Origin: Paenibacillus_F chitinolyticus_A
GTDB taxonomy: Bacteria > Bacillota > Bacilli > Paenibacillales > NBRC-103111
Reading direction: 5' to 3'
NCBI RefSeq assembly: GCF_045038035.1
Contig: NZ_CP173427.1
Span: forward strand, 1,178,001-1,242,000
DNA: 64,000 bases
Each line of letters starts with the position of its first letter. Position 1 is the stretch's first letter. A program made the translations under genes and the position numbers. Below the pieces are notes generated by a model that saw nothing but the letters and a program-made list of their open reading frames with translations, searched no databases and was not told the origin of the DNA. This document shows positions 26,658-34,141 of this stretch, in pieces.

Positions 26658-27671
26658 TTACTCCTCGCCCTTCATGCCGAAGGCGTCGGCGATCAGGCGG
26701 TAAGAGTGGAGGCGGGCGCCGAAATTGTGGATGGGCGAAACGATCAGCAGTTCATCCGCGCTGTAAGCTTCCGCAACCGCATGAAGCTGGCGTTTGACCT
26801 GCTCGGGATTGCCGACAATGCGCCGTTCCCGGCGCTCTTTGATCCGTGCGAGGTCATACTCCGTGTACGGATAATTCAGCGCCGTATCCACGGACGGGAA
26901 GAACCCGAGCTCCAGGCCGCGTTCCAGGCGCAGGAAGTACAAGTCCGTGCTTGACGCGAGCTTGTTCGCTTCTTCCTCCGTATCCGCGCAGACGGCGAGA
27001 ACGGCTGCCAGCGTACGCGGCTTGTCGCCCAGCACGGAAGGCTGGAAATGCGCCTTGTAGTGGCGCATGGCTTCCTCGCCGCCGGGGCTGCCGAAGAATT
27101 GGGCGAAGCCGAACGCGGCGCCCTGTCTGGCGGCGATGCGGGCGCTTTCGCCGCTGGAGCCGAGCAGCCATACCTCCGGCGCCGTCGGTATGGAGGGCGA
27201 AGCCTGCAGCGCGGCGAAGGGGTGCTCCGGAGGCATCGCTTCGTGAAGGTAGCCGGCGATATCGGCTACCTGATCCGGATAGCGGTCGATGCTGACGTAT
27301 TTGTCCGCCTGCAGGGCGCGAGTCGCCAGGGGCATGCCGCCCGGCGCGCGGCCGAGCCCGAGGTCGATCCGCCCCGGGTGGAGCGCTTCCAGCAGACGGA
27401 AGTTTTCCGCGACCTTGTAGGCGCTGTAATGCGGCAGCATAATGCCGCCGGAGCCCACGCGGATGCGGGAAGTCGCCGCCGCGAGATGGGCCAGGAGCAC
27501 CTCGGGGCTCGAGTGGGCCAGCGATTTCGAAGCGTGATGCTCCGAAACCCAGTAACGGGTGAAGCCGAGACGGTCCGCTTCCTGCGCAAGCCGGGTCGTT
27601 TCTTTAAGAGCGTCGGAGGCCGTACGGCCTTCGGCTATTTGCGATTGATCCAGAATCCCCAATTTCAACAT
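26658..27671 (-). CDS. LLM-class flavin-dependent oxidoreductase (luciferase-like)
   Basis: 337-residue luciferase-like monooxygenase family protein (FMN-dependent TIM barrel). Typical segments are LKLGILDQS at the N-terminus, RYWVSEHHASKSLAHSSP, GSGGIMLPHYSAYKVAE, GRIDLGLGRAPGG and WLLGSSGESA. The start is ATG at 27671 after AGAGGTGAG; the extension to 27779 runs through repeated operator-like motifs and is rejected. The substrate is unknown; the closest named relatives are YhbW-type proteins. Confidence 0.9.
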   Translation of the reverse strand: MLKLGILDQSQIAEGRTASDALKETTRLAQEADRLGFTRYWVSEHHASKSLAHSSPEVLLAHLAAATSRIRVGSGGIMLPHYSAYKVAENFRLLEALHPGRIDLGLGRAPGGMPLATRALQADKYVSIDRYPDQVADIAGYLHEAMPPEHPFAALQASPSIPTAPEVWLLGSSGESARIAARQGAAFGFAQFFGSPGGEEAMRHYKAHFQPSVLGDKPRTLAAVLAVCADTEEEANKLASSTDLYFLRLERGLELGFFPSVDTALNYPYTEYDLARIKERRERRIVGNPEQVKRQLHAVAEAYSADELLIVSPIHNFGARLHSYRLIADAFGMKGEE

Positions 27672-27689
27672 AAGCTCACCTCTTGTGGG

Positions 27690-27731
27690 TAACTGTAACA
27701 AAAAAGATTTAACTGTAATCTTAACTGTAAC
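27690..27731 (-). repeat. Three direct repeats GTTACAGTTA upstream of the LLM oxidoreductase
   Basis: On the plus strand TAACTGTAAC occurs at 27690-27699 and 27722-27731, with the variant TAACTGTAAT at 27710-27719. Read on the minus strand they are same-direction GTTACAGTTA or ATTACAGTTA copies about 20-60 bases before the start codon, in an AT-rich promoter region. They probably form an operator. Confidence 0.6.
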
Positions 27732-27976
27732 AAAATTAAGTTCCAAGGTCAAAGTTCCGTCCGTTTTCGTTCCATACACCTTGATGCGTGAGGGAGAGGC
27801 GGCTTCTTGCAGGAGAATTGCTTTCCCGGAAGATATGAAATTCGGCGGGACGGCTTCTTAGCTGTCTGGGGGACTTTCCTAAAACTTTCTCCCGGGCCGC
27901 CGCCCATGCCGTTCCTTGGCGCCCCCGACCCGCCCGAACACGGAAAAGACCCGCAGCCGCCTGCGGGTCTTCCGTA
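27732..27976. other. Intergenic region, gene-free apart from a terminator
   Basis: Nothing coding is convincing between the LLM promoter region and the end of the GGDEF-EAL gene. Only the terminator at 27944-27972 is clear. Confidence 0.5.
27944..27972 (-). terminator. Terminator of the GGDEF-EAL gene
   Basis: AAGACCCGCAG and CTGCGGGTCTT form an 11-bp perfect stem; on the minus strand it is followed by TTTTCC. Confidence 0.8.
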
Positions 27977-29989
27977 TTAAACCGGCCGGGTATCCGGCGT
28001 TCCGCTTCCGCCCCAGAGCTTTTCACGCAGCCGGGACGGGGCCAGGGGCTTGCTGATCAGGAAGCCCTGAATGCAATCGCAGCCCTGCTCTTTCAAATAA
28101 GCGAGCTGCTCTTCCGTCTCGACTCCCTCGGCAACGACTGTCATATGGAGACCGTGGGCCAGTTGGATGACCGTGCGGACGATCCATTCATCTCCCGTGC
28201 GGTCGTTCATATGATGGATGAAGGACTTGTCGATTTTAAGCCGGTCGAACGGATAGTAGTTCAAGTAGCTGAGAGAGGAGTAGCCGACGCCGAAATCGTC
28301 CATGGCGATGTGAACGCCAAGTTCCTTGAGCTGCCTGAGCGTACGCATCGTTTTGATTTTATTGCGGAGCAAAAGACTCTCCGTGATTTCCAGCTCCAGC
28401 CACCGGGCTTCCAGTCCGGTTTCGTCCAATATGCGCCGGATCGTGGGGATCAGTTCGTCGTGTTCAAACTGGATGGAAGATAAGTTGACCGCCATTCTGA
28501 CGGGCGGGAAGCCTTCGTTCTGCCAGGCTTTGTTTTGCTCGCAGGCTGTCCTCAGCACCCATTCGCCGATCGAAAGAATTTGCCGGCTTTCTTCCGCAAG
28601 CGGGATAAAATCTTCGGGAGATACGAGGCCAAGCTCCCGGTTGTTCCAGCGGACGAGAGCCTCCATGCCTTGAATTTGGCCCGTATCCAGCTGGAGCTGG
28701 GGCTGATAGACGAGATGGAATTCGCCGCGTTCCAGCGCCTTATGTAGATTTCTCTGTAAGATCAGTTTCTTTTCAATATTTTCTTCCAGGTCGGAGGTGA
28801 ACATGGAGTACAAATTGCCGCCGAGCTCCTTGGCCCTGTACATGGCGGTGTCCGCGTTTTTCACGATCGTTTCCGAATCGTATCCGTTGTCCGGATACAG
28901 GCTGATGCCGATGCTCGGCGTAATATAGATGTCTTTACCCTGAAGGAAAAAGCCCGTTTTCAGGGCGGAAAGGACTGTTTCGGCGACCAGAACGCAATCC
29001 TGCGCCCCCGCAATGTCCCGCACGATAATCGTAAATTCATCGCCCCCGAGCCTGGATACCGTGTGGTCCTGTCCCAGACAGCTTTGCAGCCGTCCGGCCA
29101 CTTGAACGAGCAGGGCGTCCCCGCTGATGTGTCCCATGGTATCGTTAATATTTTTGAACTGGTCGAGATCTAGAAAGAGCAGTCCGATTTTTCCCTTCGT
29201 TTCCCGTGCCACGGCAATGTCCTGAGTCAAGCGTTCGTTAAAATGAGCCCGGTTGGGCAGACCCGTGACCGAGTCGTAATAAGCCATCTTTTTATAGCGC
29301 TTGTTGCTTTCTTCAATGATATCGATCTGCTTCAAATATCCGGAAACAAAATAATGAATGATTTTAATCGCAATGATCGTGAATACGATTTCCGAAATGA
29401 AAAGTTCGTAGCTGGGCTGCTTCAGCATCTTATAAAGCACGACCGAGGCGATCAGGATACCGATTTGAAGACTGCGCGCCTCATAAATGGCTTTGCCTGC
29501 GGAAACGGGCTCACCTGTGACCGAACGTATGATGCCGAGCCTCAGCAGGAGGTTCACTCCCTCGAACGCGAGAAATACGCATACGATTTTGACGTACAGA
29601 GGGGCCTGAGCGGTCAGAACGCCCGTACCCCAGGCAGCCAGCATACTGATGCCGTACATGCCGAGCGTAGAGAAGAAGCGGAACCATCTTATTTTATAGA
29701 AAGGCTTGGAATGCAGCGTAAAAAACGTAAGCGTGTTCAGGACAAGAAAGAAAGTGCTTGCAAAAAATCCCATTTCAAAGAGAGAAAGAATAAAACCGAT
29801 CGTGACCCCGCTGAAGTAAGTGCCGTTAGGCATTTTAAGGGGCATCATTTCAAAGACGATGACCATGACGGCGATAGGCAGCAAAATTTTCGGATCGTAA
29901 GCGTTTTGCGCGATAAAAGCCGATGCGGTGATCAGGGTGAGGATTCCGAGAGCCGACAGCAGGGAAGTAAACGGGTTATGGTCCTTCAT
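27977..29989 (-). CDS. Membrane-bound GGDEF-EAL protein (c-di-GMP turnover)
   Basis: 670 residues. The N-terminal ~210 residues form about six membrane segments. A GGDEF domain (about 235-395) carries an intact SRLGGDEF signature but no RxxD inhibitory site at the expected place. An EAL domain (about 410-660) has EALVRW, VNLSS, LELEITES, DDFGVGYSS, LKIDKSF and VAEGVET, so its metal-ligand and catalytic residues look intact. It could both make and degrade c-di-GMP; which dominates cannot be told. GAGGAGG precedes the ATG, which overlaps the end of the DUF5317 gene by 14 bp, so the two are translationally coupled. Confidence 0.93.
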   Translation of the reverse strand: MKDHNPFTSLLSALGILTLITASAFIAQNAYDPKILLPIAVMVIVFEMMPLKMPNGTYFSGVTIGFILSLFEMGFFASTFFLVLNTLTFFTLHSKPFYKIRWFRFFSTLGMYGISMLAAWGTGVLTAQAPLYVKIVCVFLAFEGVNLLLRLGIIRSVTGEPVSAGKAIYEARSLQIGILIASVVLYKMLKQPSYELFISEIVFTIIAIKIIHYFVSGYLKQIDIIEESNKRYKKMAYYDSVTGLPNRAHFNERLTQDIAVARETKGKIGLLFLDLDQFKNINDTMGHISGDALLVQVAGRLQSCLGQDHTVSRLGGDEFTIIVRDIAGAQDCVLVAETVLSALKTGFFLQGKDIYITPSIGISLYPDNGYDSETIVKNADTAMYRAKELGGNLYSMFTSDLEENIEKKLILQRNLHKALERGEFHLVYQPQLQLDTGQIQGMEALVRWNNRELGLVSPEDFIPLAEESRQILSIGEWVLRTACEQNKAWQNEGFPPVRMAVNLSSIQFEHDELIPTIRRILDETGLEARWLELEITESLLLRNKIKTMRTLRQLKELGVHIAMDDFGVGYSSLSYLNYYPFDRLKIDKSFIHHMNDRTGDEWIVRTVIQLAHGLHMTVVAEGVETEEQLAYLKEQGCDCIQGFLISKPLAPSRLREKLWGGSGTPDTRPV

Positions 29990-30494
29990 TCTTCCTCCTC
30001 ATCACCGAATTTCCGAGCATAAACCGGATGAGTCCGGCTCCGATTCCTATATCGCCGATGCTGATTACTCTTCGTACAAGGGGAATCCAATCGCCCATCC
30101 ACCAGAAGGCGGACGCGGCCATGAGCTGATGGCGGGGTTCATTCTCCGGCAGGGAAGCAAGTCCCGCCCATGCAAGCGCCGTATCGGATACGGGCATCAG
30201 TCCTCCGTGTATGACAAGAGCCGTCCAGTTCCAGAGAGCGCCCAGGAAAATAAGGGGGATGCCGGGAACTTTCCGGTTCAGCCACAAAAACAGAAGCACA
30301 GCCAAAATGGCCGCTTCCGTCCAATAGGGGTACGTCCGGTTTGTCCGGACCGTTACGGCGAAAATCACGATCTGGGCGGCAAAACTTCCGAGCAGGAGAT
30401 AGGGTAATTTGAAGTTCACTTTCTCTACCAGGGAGAGCGGATTACGTCCGGACAGAAGGGTAATGACGACAGCCAGAACGATGAAGTAGATCAT
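29976..30494 (-). CDS. DUF5317-like membrane protein
   Basis: 172-residue protein with about five membrane segments (e.g. MIYFIVLAVVITLLSG at the N-terminus). The GRNPLSL motif and ALWNWTALVIHGGLMPVSD with its His-Gly-Gly-Met-Pro fit the DUF5317 family as I recall it. The start is ATG at 30494 after TTGGAGG; the TTG of the ribosome binding site itself (30506) is not the start. It overlaps the GGDEF-EAL gene downstream, suggesting a functional link, possibly ligand sensing or partner interaction (inference). Confidence 0.8.
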   Translation of the reverse strand: MIYFIVLAVVITLLSGRNPLSLVEKVNFKLPYLLLGSFAAQIVIFAVTVRTNRTYPYWTEAAILAVLLFLWLNRKVPGIPLIFLGALWNWTALVIHGGLMPVSDTALAWAGLASLPENEPRHQLMAASAFWWMGDWIPLVRRVISIGDIGIGAGLIRFMLGNSVMRRKNEGP

Positions 30495-30508
30495 ATTAAC
30501 CTCCAAAT

Positions 30509-30540
30509 AAAAAAAGAACCAGGCTCAGCCCAGTTCCTCT
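30509..30540 (-). terminator. Terminator or attenuator between the 26-codon gene and DUF5317
   Basis: On the minus strand an imperfect hairpin (GGAACTGGG..GCCTGGTTCT) is followed by seven Ts, ending a few bases before the DUF5317 ribosome binding site. It may partly uncouple the tiny gene from the downstream genes. Confidence 0.55.
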
Positions 30541-30547
30541 AAGTGGC

Positions 30548-30628
30548 TCACGGACCCCAAGGAAAAGCCAGTCCGGATGAGTAAACCAATGCCGCAACCG
30601 TAAGAATAGCAAAAACCCAGCGTTTCAT
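30548..30628 (-). CDS. 26-residue hydrophobic small protein
   Basis: ATG at 30628 (minus strand) opens a 26-codon frame, ending in TGA at 30548-30550, that encodes one short hydrophobic helix after a basic start (MKRWVFAILTVAALVY) and a FPWGP tail. A textbook GGAGGTAA site lies seven bases upstream, and a promoter (TTGTAC-17-TATAAT, 30713-30685) sits at the right distance. A hairpin with a T run follows. These together make it likely to be translated. Function unknown; a membrane-inserted regulator of the downstream c-di-GMP genes is one possibility. It is shorter than most annotation cut-offs. Confidence 0.72.
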   Translation of the reverse strand: MKRWVFAILTVAALVYSSGLAFPWGP

Positions 30629-30684
30629 CGCGTTTACCTCCAATCCTTCAAAATAATAGGTACTAATTGCCATTATGTAATCTC

Positions 30685-30713
30685 ATTATAGCTTCCGGGC
30701 TCTATTTGTACAA
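30685..30713 (-). promoter_or_regulatory. Promoter of the 26-codon gene and DUF5317/GGDEF-EAL unit
   Basis: On the minus strand TTGTAC (30713-30708), a 17-nt spacer and TATAAT (30690-30685). Confidence 0.75.
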
Positions 30714-30840
30714 GGTGTCCTATTCGACAAAAATAGACACATTTTGAGTTTGTTTTTATCGGCATTATCCGGGATACCCGGTCTCTTGACGAACGCCGGA
30801 TGTGTGGCTTATGGTGGAAGGAACCTTTATCTGGAACAGG

Positions 30841-31620
30841 ATGAGACTAATGACCGTACTTGTGTGGCTTTTGCCTGCGGCAGCCTGCGCGTATCTCTTC
30901 TTGATCGTTCCTACCATGTGGCTCAAAGTGGAGCGCGTGAGGGTACCGGCCGGGCTCGGCATTAAGATTTTGCAGATCAGCGATCTTCACGTCGAAAAGC
31001 TGAGGGTCCGCCCCGGCAGGCTTACTCGGCTGATTGACGCGGAAAAGCCGGATTACATCGCGCTAACCGGCGACTTCACCCGCAGAAGCAAGTATTTGCC
31101 GGAAGTTGAAAAGGTGCTGAAGGCGGTCGCTTCCCGCGGAATTCCGGCCTTTGCCGTTCTCGGCAATCACGATCACCGTCTGGATCCTGCCGGGATGAGG
31201 AAGCTCAGCGCGATTCTGGACGAAGCGGGCATTGCTCTGCTGAACAACCGGTCGGCCGATCTCGGCGCCTTCCAGTTCGTCGGCGTGGACGACCTCGGCA
31301 CCGGACACAGCCGGATCGGAAAAGCGTTCCGGCATACCGCGGCGCACAAGCCGGTCGTGGTGCTGACCCACGATCCGAACCTCGTCCTCCGTTTAAAGCG
31401 CCCGTTTACTTACTTGATGGCGGGGCATTTTCACGGCATGCAGTTTCATGTTCCGTTTCTGTTCCGTTTTATCCGGAAGGGGGAGCTCGCGGCGAGAGGG
31501 ATCACGAAGGGCTTGCATGAAACCTCTTACGGACGATATTACATTTCAAAAGGGATCGGCCAGGCGGGTCCTAACGCCCGGTTTATGATCCGCAGCGAAG
31601 TTACCGTCCATGAGCTGTGA
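30841..31620 (+). CDS. Membrane-anchored metallophosphoesterase
   Basis: About 259 residues. An N-terminal membrane anchor (LMTVLVWLLPAAACAYLFLI) precedes a calcineurin-like phosphoesterase domain with the dimetal-site motifs in order: DLHVEKL, GDFTRR, GNHDHR, THDPN and GHFHGMQ. It resembles YkuE/YaeI-type proteins, which act outside or at the membrane on unknown phosphoesters. The start is uncertain: ATG at 30841 gives an Arg-then-hydrophobic N-terminus; ATG at 30850 has AGGA closer; GTG at 30802 is the longest option. Confidence 0.85.
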   Translation: MRLMTVLVWLLPAAACAYLFLIVPTMWLKVERVRVPAGLGIKILQISDLHVEKLRVRPGRLTRLIDAEKPDYIALTGDFTRRSKYLPEVEKVLKAVASRGIPAFAVLGNHDHRLDPAGMRKLSAILDEAGIALLNNRSADLGAFQFVGVDDLGTGHSRIGKAFRHTAAHKPVVVLTHDPNLVLRLKRPFTYLMAGHFHGMQFHVPFLFRFIRKGELAARGITKGLHETSYGRYYISKGIGQAGPNARFMIRSEVTVHEL

Positions 31621-31773
31621 CGACGGGAGGAGTGTTCGGCTGCCGGATGCTAACCCGTCACGCGGCGGGCAAATACCGAGCACCGGGAGCAGCGCCAGAG
31701 CAGGGTGCACTTCCCGGCGGGACAGGGAACGAAAGACGCCCGGATTAAAGACACGACAACGGAGGTACAACTA

Positions 31774-31956
31774 ATGCAGGAGAAAAGCGGCTGCAAAATC
31801 CGGCGTTCCGGTCTCGTGCGGGAGCTGGACGGATCGTCGGCGGTTCTGGAGATCGAGGGCAGGAAGGTGCGTGTGCCCGCCGGTAAAATCGCGGCCGGAA
31901 CGGCCGCGGGAACGCCGGTGCAGTGGAATGGAACCTTGTGGATTCCGTTCAAGTGA
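31774..31956 (+). CDS. Small hypothetical protein (60 aa)
   Basis: 60 residues starting MQEKSGCKIRRSG and ending WNGTLWIPFK, with a clear GGAGGT site six bases before the ATG. The alternating pattern (SAVLEIEGRKVRVPAGKI ... GTPVQWNGTLWIPF) suggests a small beta-barrel (SH3-like) fold. I do not recognise the family. It follows the phosphoesterase by about 150 bases. Confidence 0.68.
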   Translation: MQEKSGCKIRRSGLVRELDGSSAVLEIEGRKVRVPAGKIAAGTAAGTPVQWNGTLWIPFK

Positions 31957-32078
31957 CTCCGCGTTCTCGTGTGCACTGCCGTGACTCTTGCGGCTCCGAT
32001 GACTTTCATGATCTGCGACACGCCTATGGGTCTGAGGTCTGAATGGAATCGCTTCTGTGACTTCCTGCATACAAATAT

Positions 32079-32111
32079 AAAAAGCCCGGCTGCAGCAGCC
32101 GGGCTTTTTGC
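32079..32111. terminator. Bidirectional terminator
   Basis: AAAAAGCCCGGCTG and CAGCCGGGCTTTTT form a near-perfect palindrome with flanking A and T runs, serving the small plus-strand gene and the convergent aminotransferase. Confidence 0.88.
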
Positions 32112-32134
32112 ATATGGAGCAACGGAAGCAGCGC

Positions 32135-33442
32135 TTATTTCGCGGAAACCGTCTCAAGGTCGCGTACTCCCTGATAAATCAGGTCGAAAAGCTCCTCAAT
32201 GTTTTCTTCGTCGATGCAGGAGAAAGCGACGCGAAGATCCGTGTCGCTGAGGGCGATCGTTCCGACGCCGTAAACTTCCAGCAGACGCTGGCGGAGCGCT
32301 TCCGCATCGACGGTCTTCAACTTCAGGCACATGAAGTAGCCGGAGTTGAACGGATAGTAATCCCAGGAGTCTCCGTACTTGCCGCTGTCGAGCAGAGCTT
32401 TCACTTTGTTCGCGCGGCCCTTCATGATTTCGAACTTTTCCTGCTTCTGAGCGTTGAATTCCGGAGAGTTCAAGGCGTGCAGGACAAACGTCTGCGAAGG
32501 ATGCGAGCACGAGGAGATCGTGGCCCGGATAATCCCGAGCGTTTTCTGTTCCAGCGCGCTGAGCAGCGCTTCATTCTTGCCGGCGTAAGTGATAAAACCT
32601 ACGCGGAAGCCCCACACGTACTCTTCTTTCGTAGCACCGTCCACTTTAACCGCGAGTACGCGGTCGTGAAGGTCGGCAAGCTGGCCGAAAAGAGATTCCT
32701 GGAGGGAATTCTCGAAGAAGAGGGCGAAGTACGCATCGTCGGTAACGGCCACGACATTGATGCCCGCTTCAGCGGCTTCGCGGATTACGGAAACGATCTG
32801 GCGTCCTTCTTCCGGTCCCGGTGTATATCCCGTCGGATTGTTCGGGAAATTCAGAACGACGAACGCTTTGCCTTTGTCTTGCTGGGCAAGAAGCTGTTCG
32901 CGGAGTCCCGCGGAATTAAACGTGTTGTCTTCATTGTAAAGCGGGTACGTAACGATTTCGGCGCCCCGGCGGATTCCGAAGGTGAGCTCGTAGTTTTCCC
33001 AGTTTTTATCCGGAATAATGACGCGGTCCCCCGCTTCTACGAACAGGTCGGCCGCAATGCTCAGGCCGTGTGTGAGGGCATTGGTCACGATCGGGTTGCC
33101 GAACGTTTTATTGCTTAAGGACGGATTCTCCTTCAGCATTTTTTTGCGCCAGGCGGTACGCAAACCGGGTTTGCCCGCAGGAGGCGCGTATTCGTATAGA
33201 TCTTTCGGATCATAGGCGGACAGCGTGTCCTGAATGACCTTCAGGTGCATAGGCTGACCCTTCTCGATGGCAGTACCGATCGTGGCATTATATTTACCGG
33301 CTTTGGTTTTCGCCTCGGCCGATTGGCTCAAAATGCCGACTTTCGGGAAATAGATTTGCTTGCCCAATGACGACAACATCTCATACACATAGGCGTTTTC
33401 TTTTTCGATGGTTTCATTCAACTGCTTAGCAAGGGGGTTCAT
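32135..33442 (-). CDS. PLP-dependent aminotransferase, class I/II
   Basis: 435-residue fold-type I aminotransferase. The conserved NFPNNPTGYTP segment, the Asp of TDDAYFALFF and the Schiff-base Lys in VDGATKEEYVWGFRVGF are intact. The substrate is unclear; aromatic or aspartate-type members share these motifs. A GGATGGAGCGGA region precedes the ATG. An extended -10 (TGCTATAAT, 33495-33487 on the minus strand) with GTGACG 18 bases upstream is a likely promoter. Confidence 0.9.
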   Translation of the reverse strand: MNPLAKQLNETIEKENAYVYEMLSSLGKQIYFPKVGILSQSAEAKTKAGKYNATIGTAIEKGQPMHLKVIQDTLSAYDPKDLYEYAPPAGKPGLRTAWRKKMLKENPSLSNKTFGNPIVTNALTHGLSIAADLFVEAGDRVIIPDKNWENYELTFGIRRGAEIVTYPLYNEDNTFNSAGLREQLLAQQDKGKAFVVLNFPNNPTGYTPGPEEGRQIVSVIREAAEAGINVVAVTDDAYFALFFENSLQESLFGQLADLHDRVLAVKVDGATKEEYVWGFRVGFITYAGKNEALLSALEQKTLGIIRATISSCSHPSQTFVLHALNSPEFNAQKQEKFEIMKGRANKVKALLDSGKYGDSWDYYPFNSGYFMCLKLKTVDAEALRQRLLEVYGVGTIALSDTDLRVAFSCIDEENIEELFDLIYQGVRDLETVSAK

Positions 33443-33486
33443 TCCGCTCCATCCTTCCGGGGTTATGGAAATTCATTTTAGCCATT

Positions 33487-33516
33487 ATTATAGCACTTCT
33501 TACCGGAATGCGTCAC
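33487..33516 (-). promoter_or_regulatory. Promoter of the aminotransferase gene
   Basis: On the minus strand GTGACG (33516-33511), an 18-nt spacer and TATAAT (33492-33487) preceded by TGC, an extended -10. Confidence 0.6.
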
Positions 33517-33527
33517 TGCGTTACCTA

Positions 33528-33563
33528 AAAAAAACGGCTCCCGGTATCCGGAAGCCGTTTGAA
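33528..33563 (-). terminator. Terminator downstream of the small acidic gene
   Basis: On the minus strand AAACGGCTTCCGG and CCGGGAGCCGTTT pair around ATA and are followed by a run of Ts. About 160 gene-free bases separate it from the stop codon at 33726. Confidence 0.78.
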
Positions 33564-33725
33564 CCCGCAAGAACCGGTGATAAAGCTCCGGAAAAGCGTG
33601 CGGAAAGCCGAAGAGAAGCGCCGAATGTATTGCCGAAGGAATAAGAAACCCGGGCAAAGAACAAGCGAATTTGCAGCTAGAGAGTAAGGAGACACAGAGA
33701 GAGACGCGCTATCAAGTCCGGTACG

Positions 33726-34052
33726 TTAAGCTTCCATCCCCGCGTCGTACAGCAAAAGGATTTTGCGGATATGAGCGGCCAGCGATTCCCGCGGACAGAC
33801 CAGATTCGTCTCGTAGTATTCCATTTCGACAAGCTCCGGGTGCTCGAGCACGCGCTCGAACTGGATTTCACGGAACCCGATTCCCTGATTCGTTTCGCTC
33901 TCCAAGGCGGAGGCGACGGCTTGAAGCGCCGGGGGATCCAGGGCATCTTCTTCCATATTCAAAATCATATAATGCCAGATATCATCGGCGTCGCTATCGA
34001 CGGGGCGGTGAATCTGGGCCAGATGCCGCAGCAGCTCTATGTTGGCTTCCAT
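33726..34052 (-). CDS. Small acidic protein, candidate immunity protein
   Basis: 108-residue strongly acidic, cytosolic protein without Lys apart from one near the C-terminus, and with about two dozen Asp/Glu (stretches VDSDADD and NMEEDALD). AAAGGAGG precedes the ATG. It lies 89 bases after the PrsW-like/toxin-like gene on the same strand and before a terminator. Small acidic genes directly following toxin-domain genes are often immunity proteins; here that is inference from position and charge. I do not recognise the family. Confidence 0.72.
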   Translation of the reverse strand: MEANIELLRHLAQIHRPVDSDADDIWHYMILNMEEDALDPPALQAVASALESETNQGIGFREIQFERVLEHPELVEMEYYETNLVCPRESLAAHIRKILLLYDAGMEA

Positions 34053-34141
34053 GGTTGTCCTCCTTTCCGGACGTTCCGTATATCGCCTTCTTCCTTAGCG
34101 GTGGTACATGAGTCCGTGTACTTGCGACATTGCGGTAAAAT

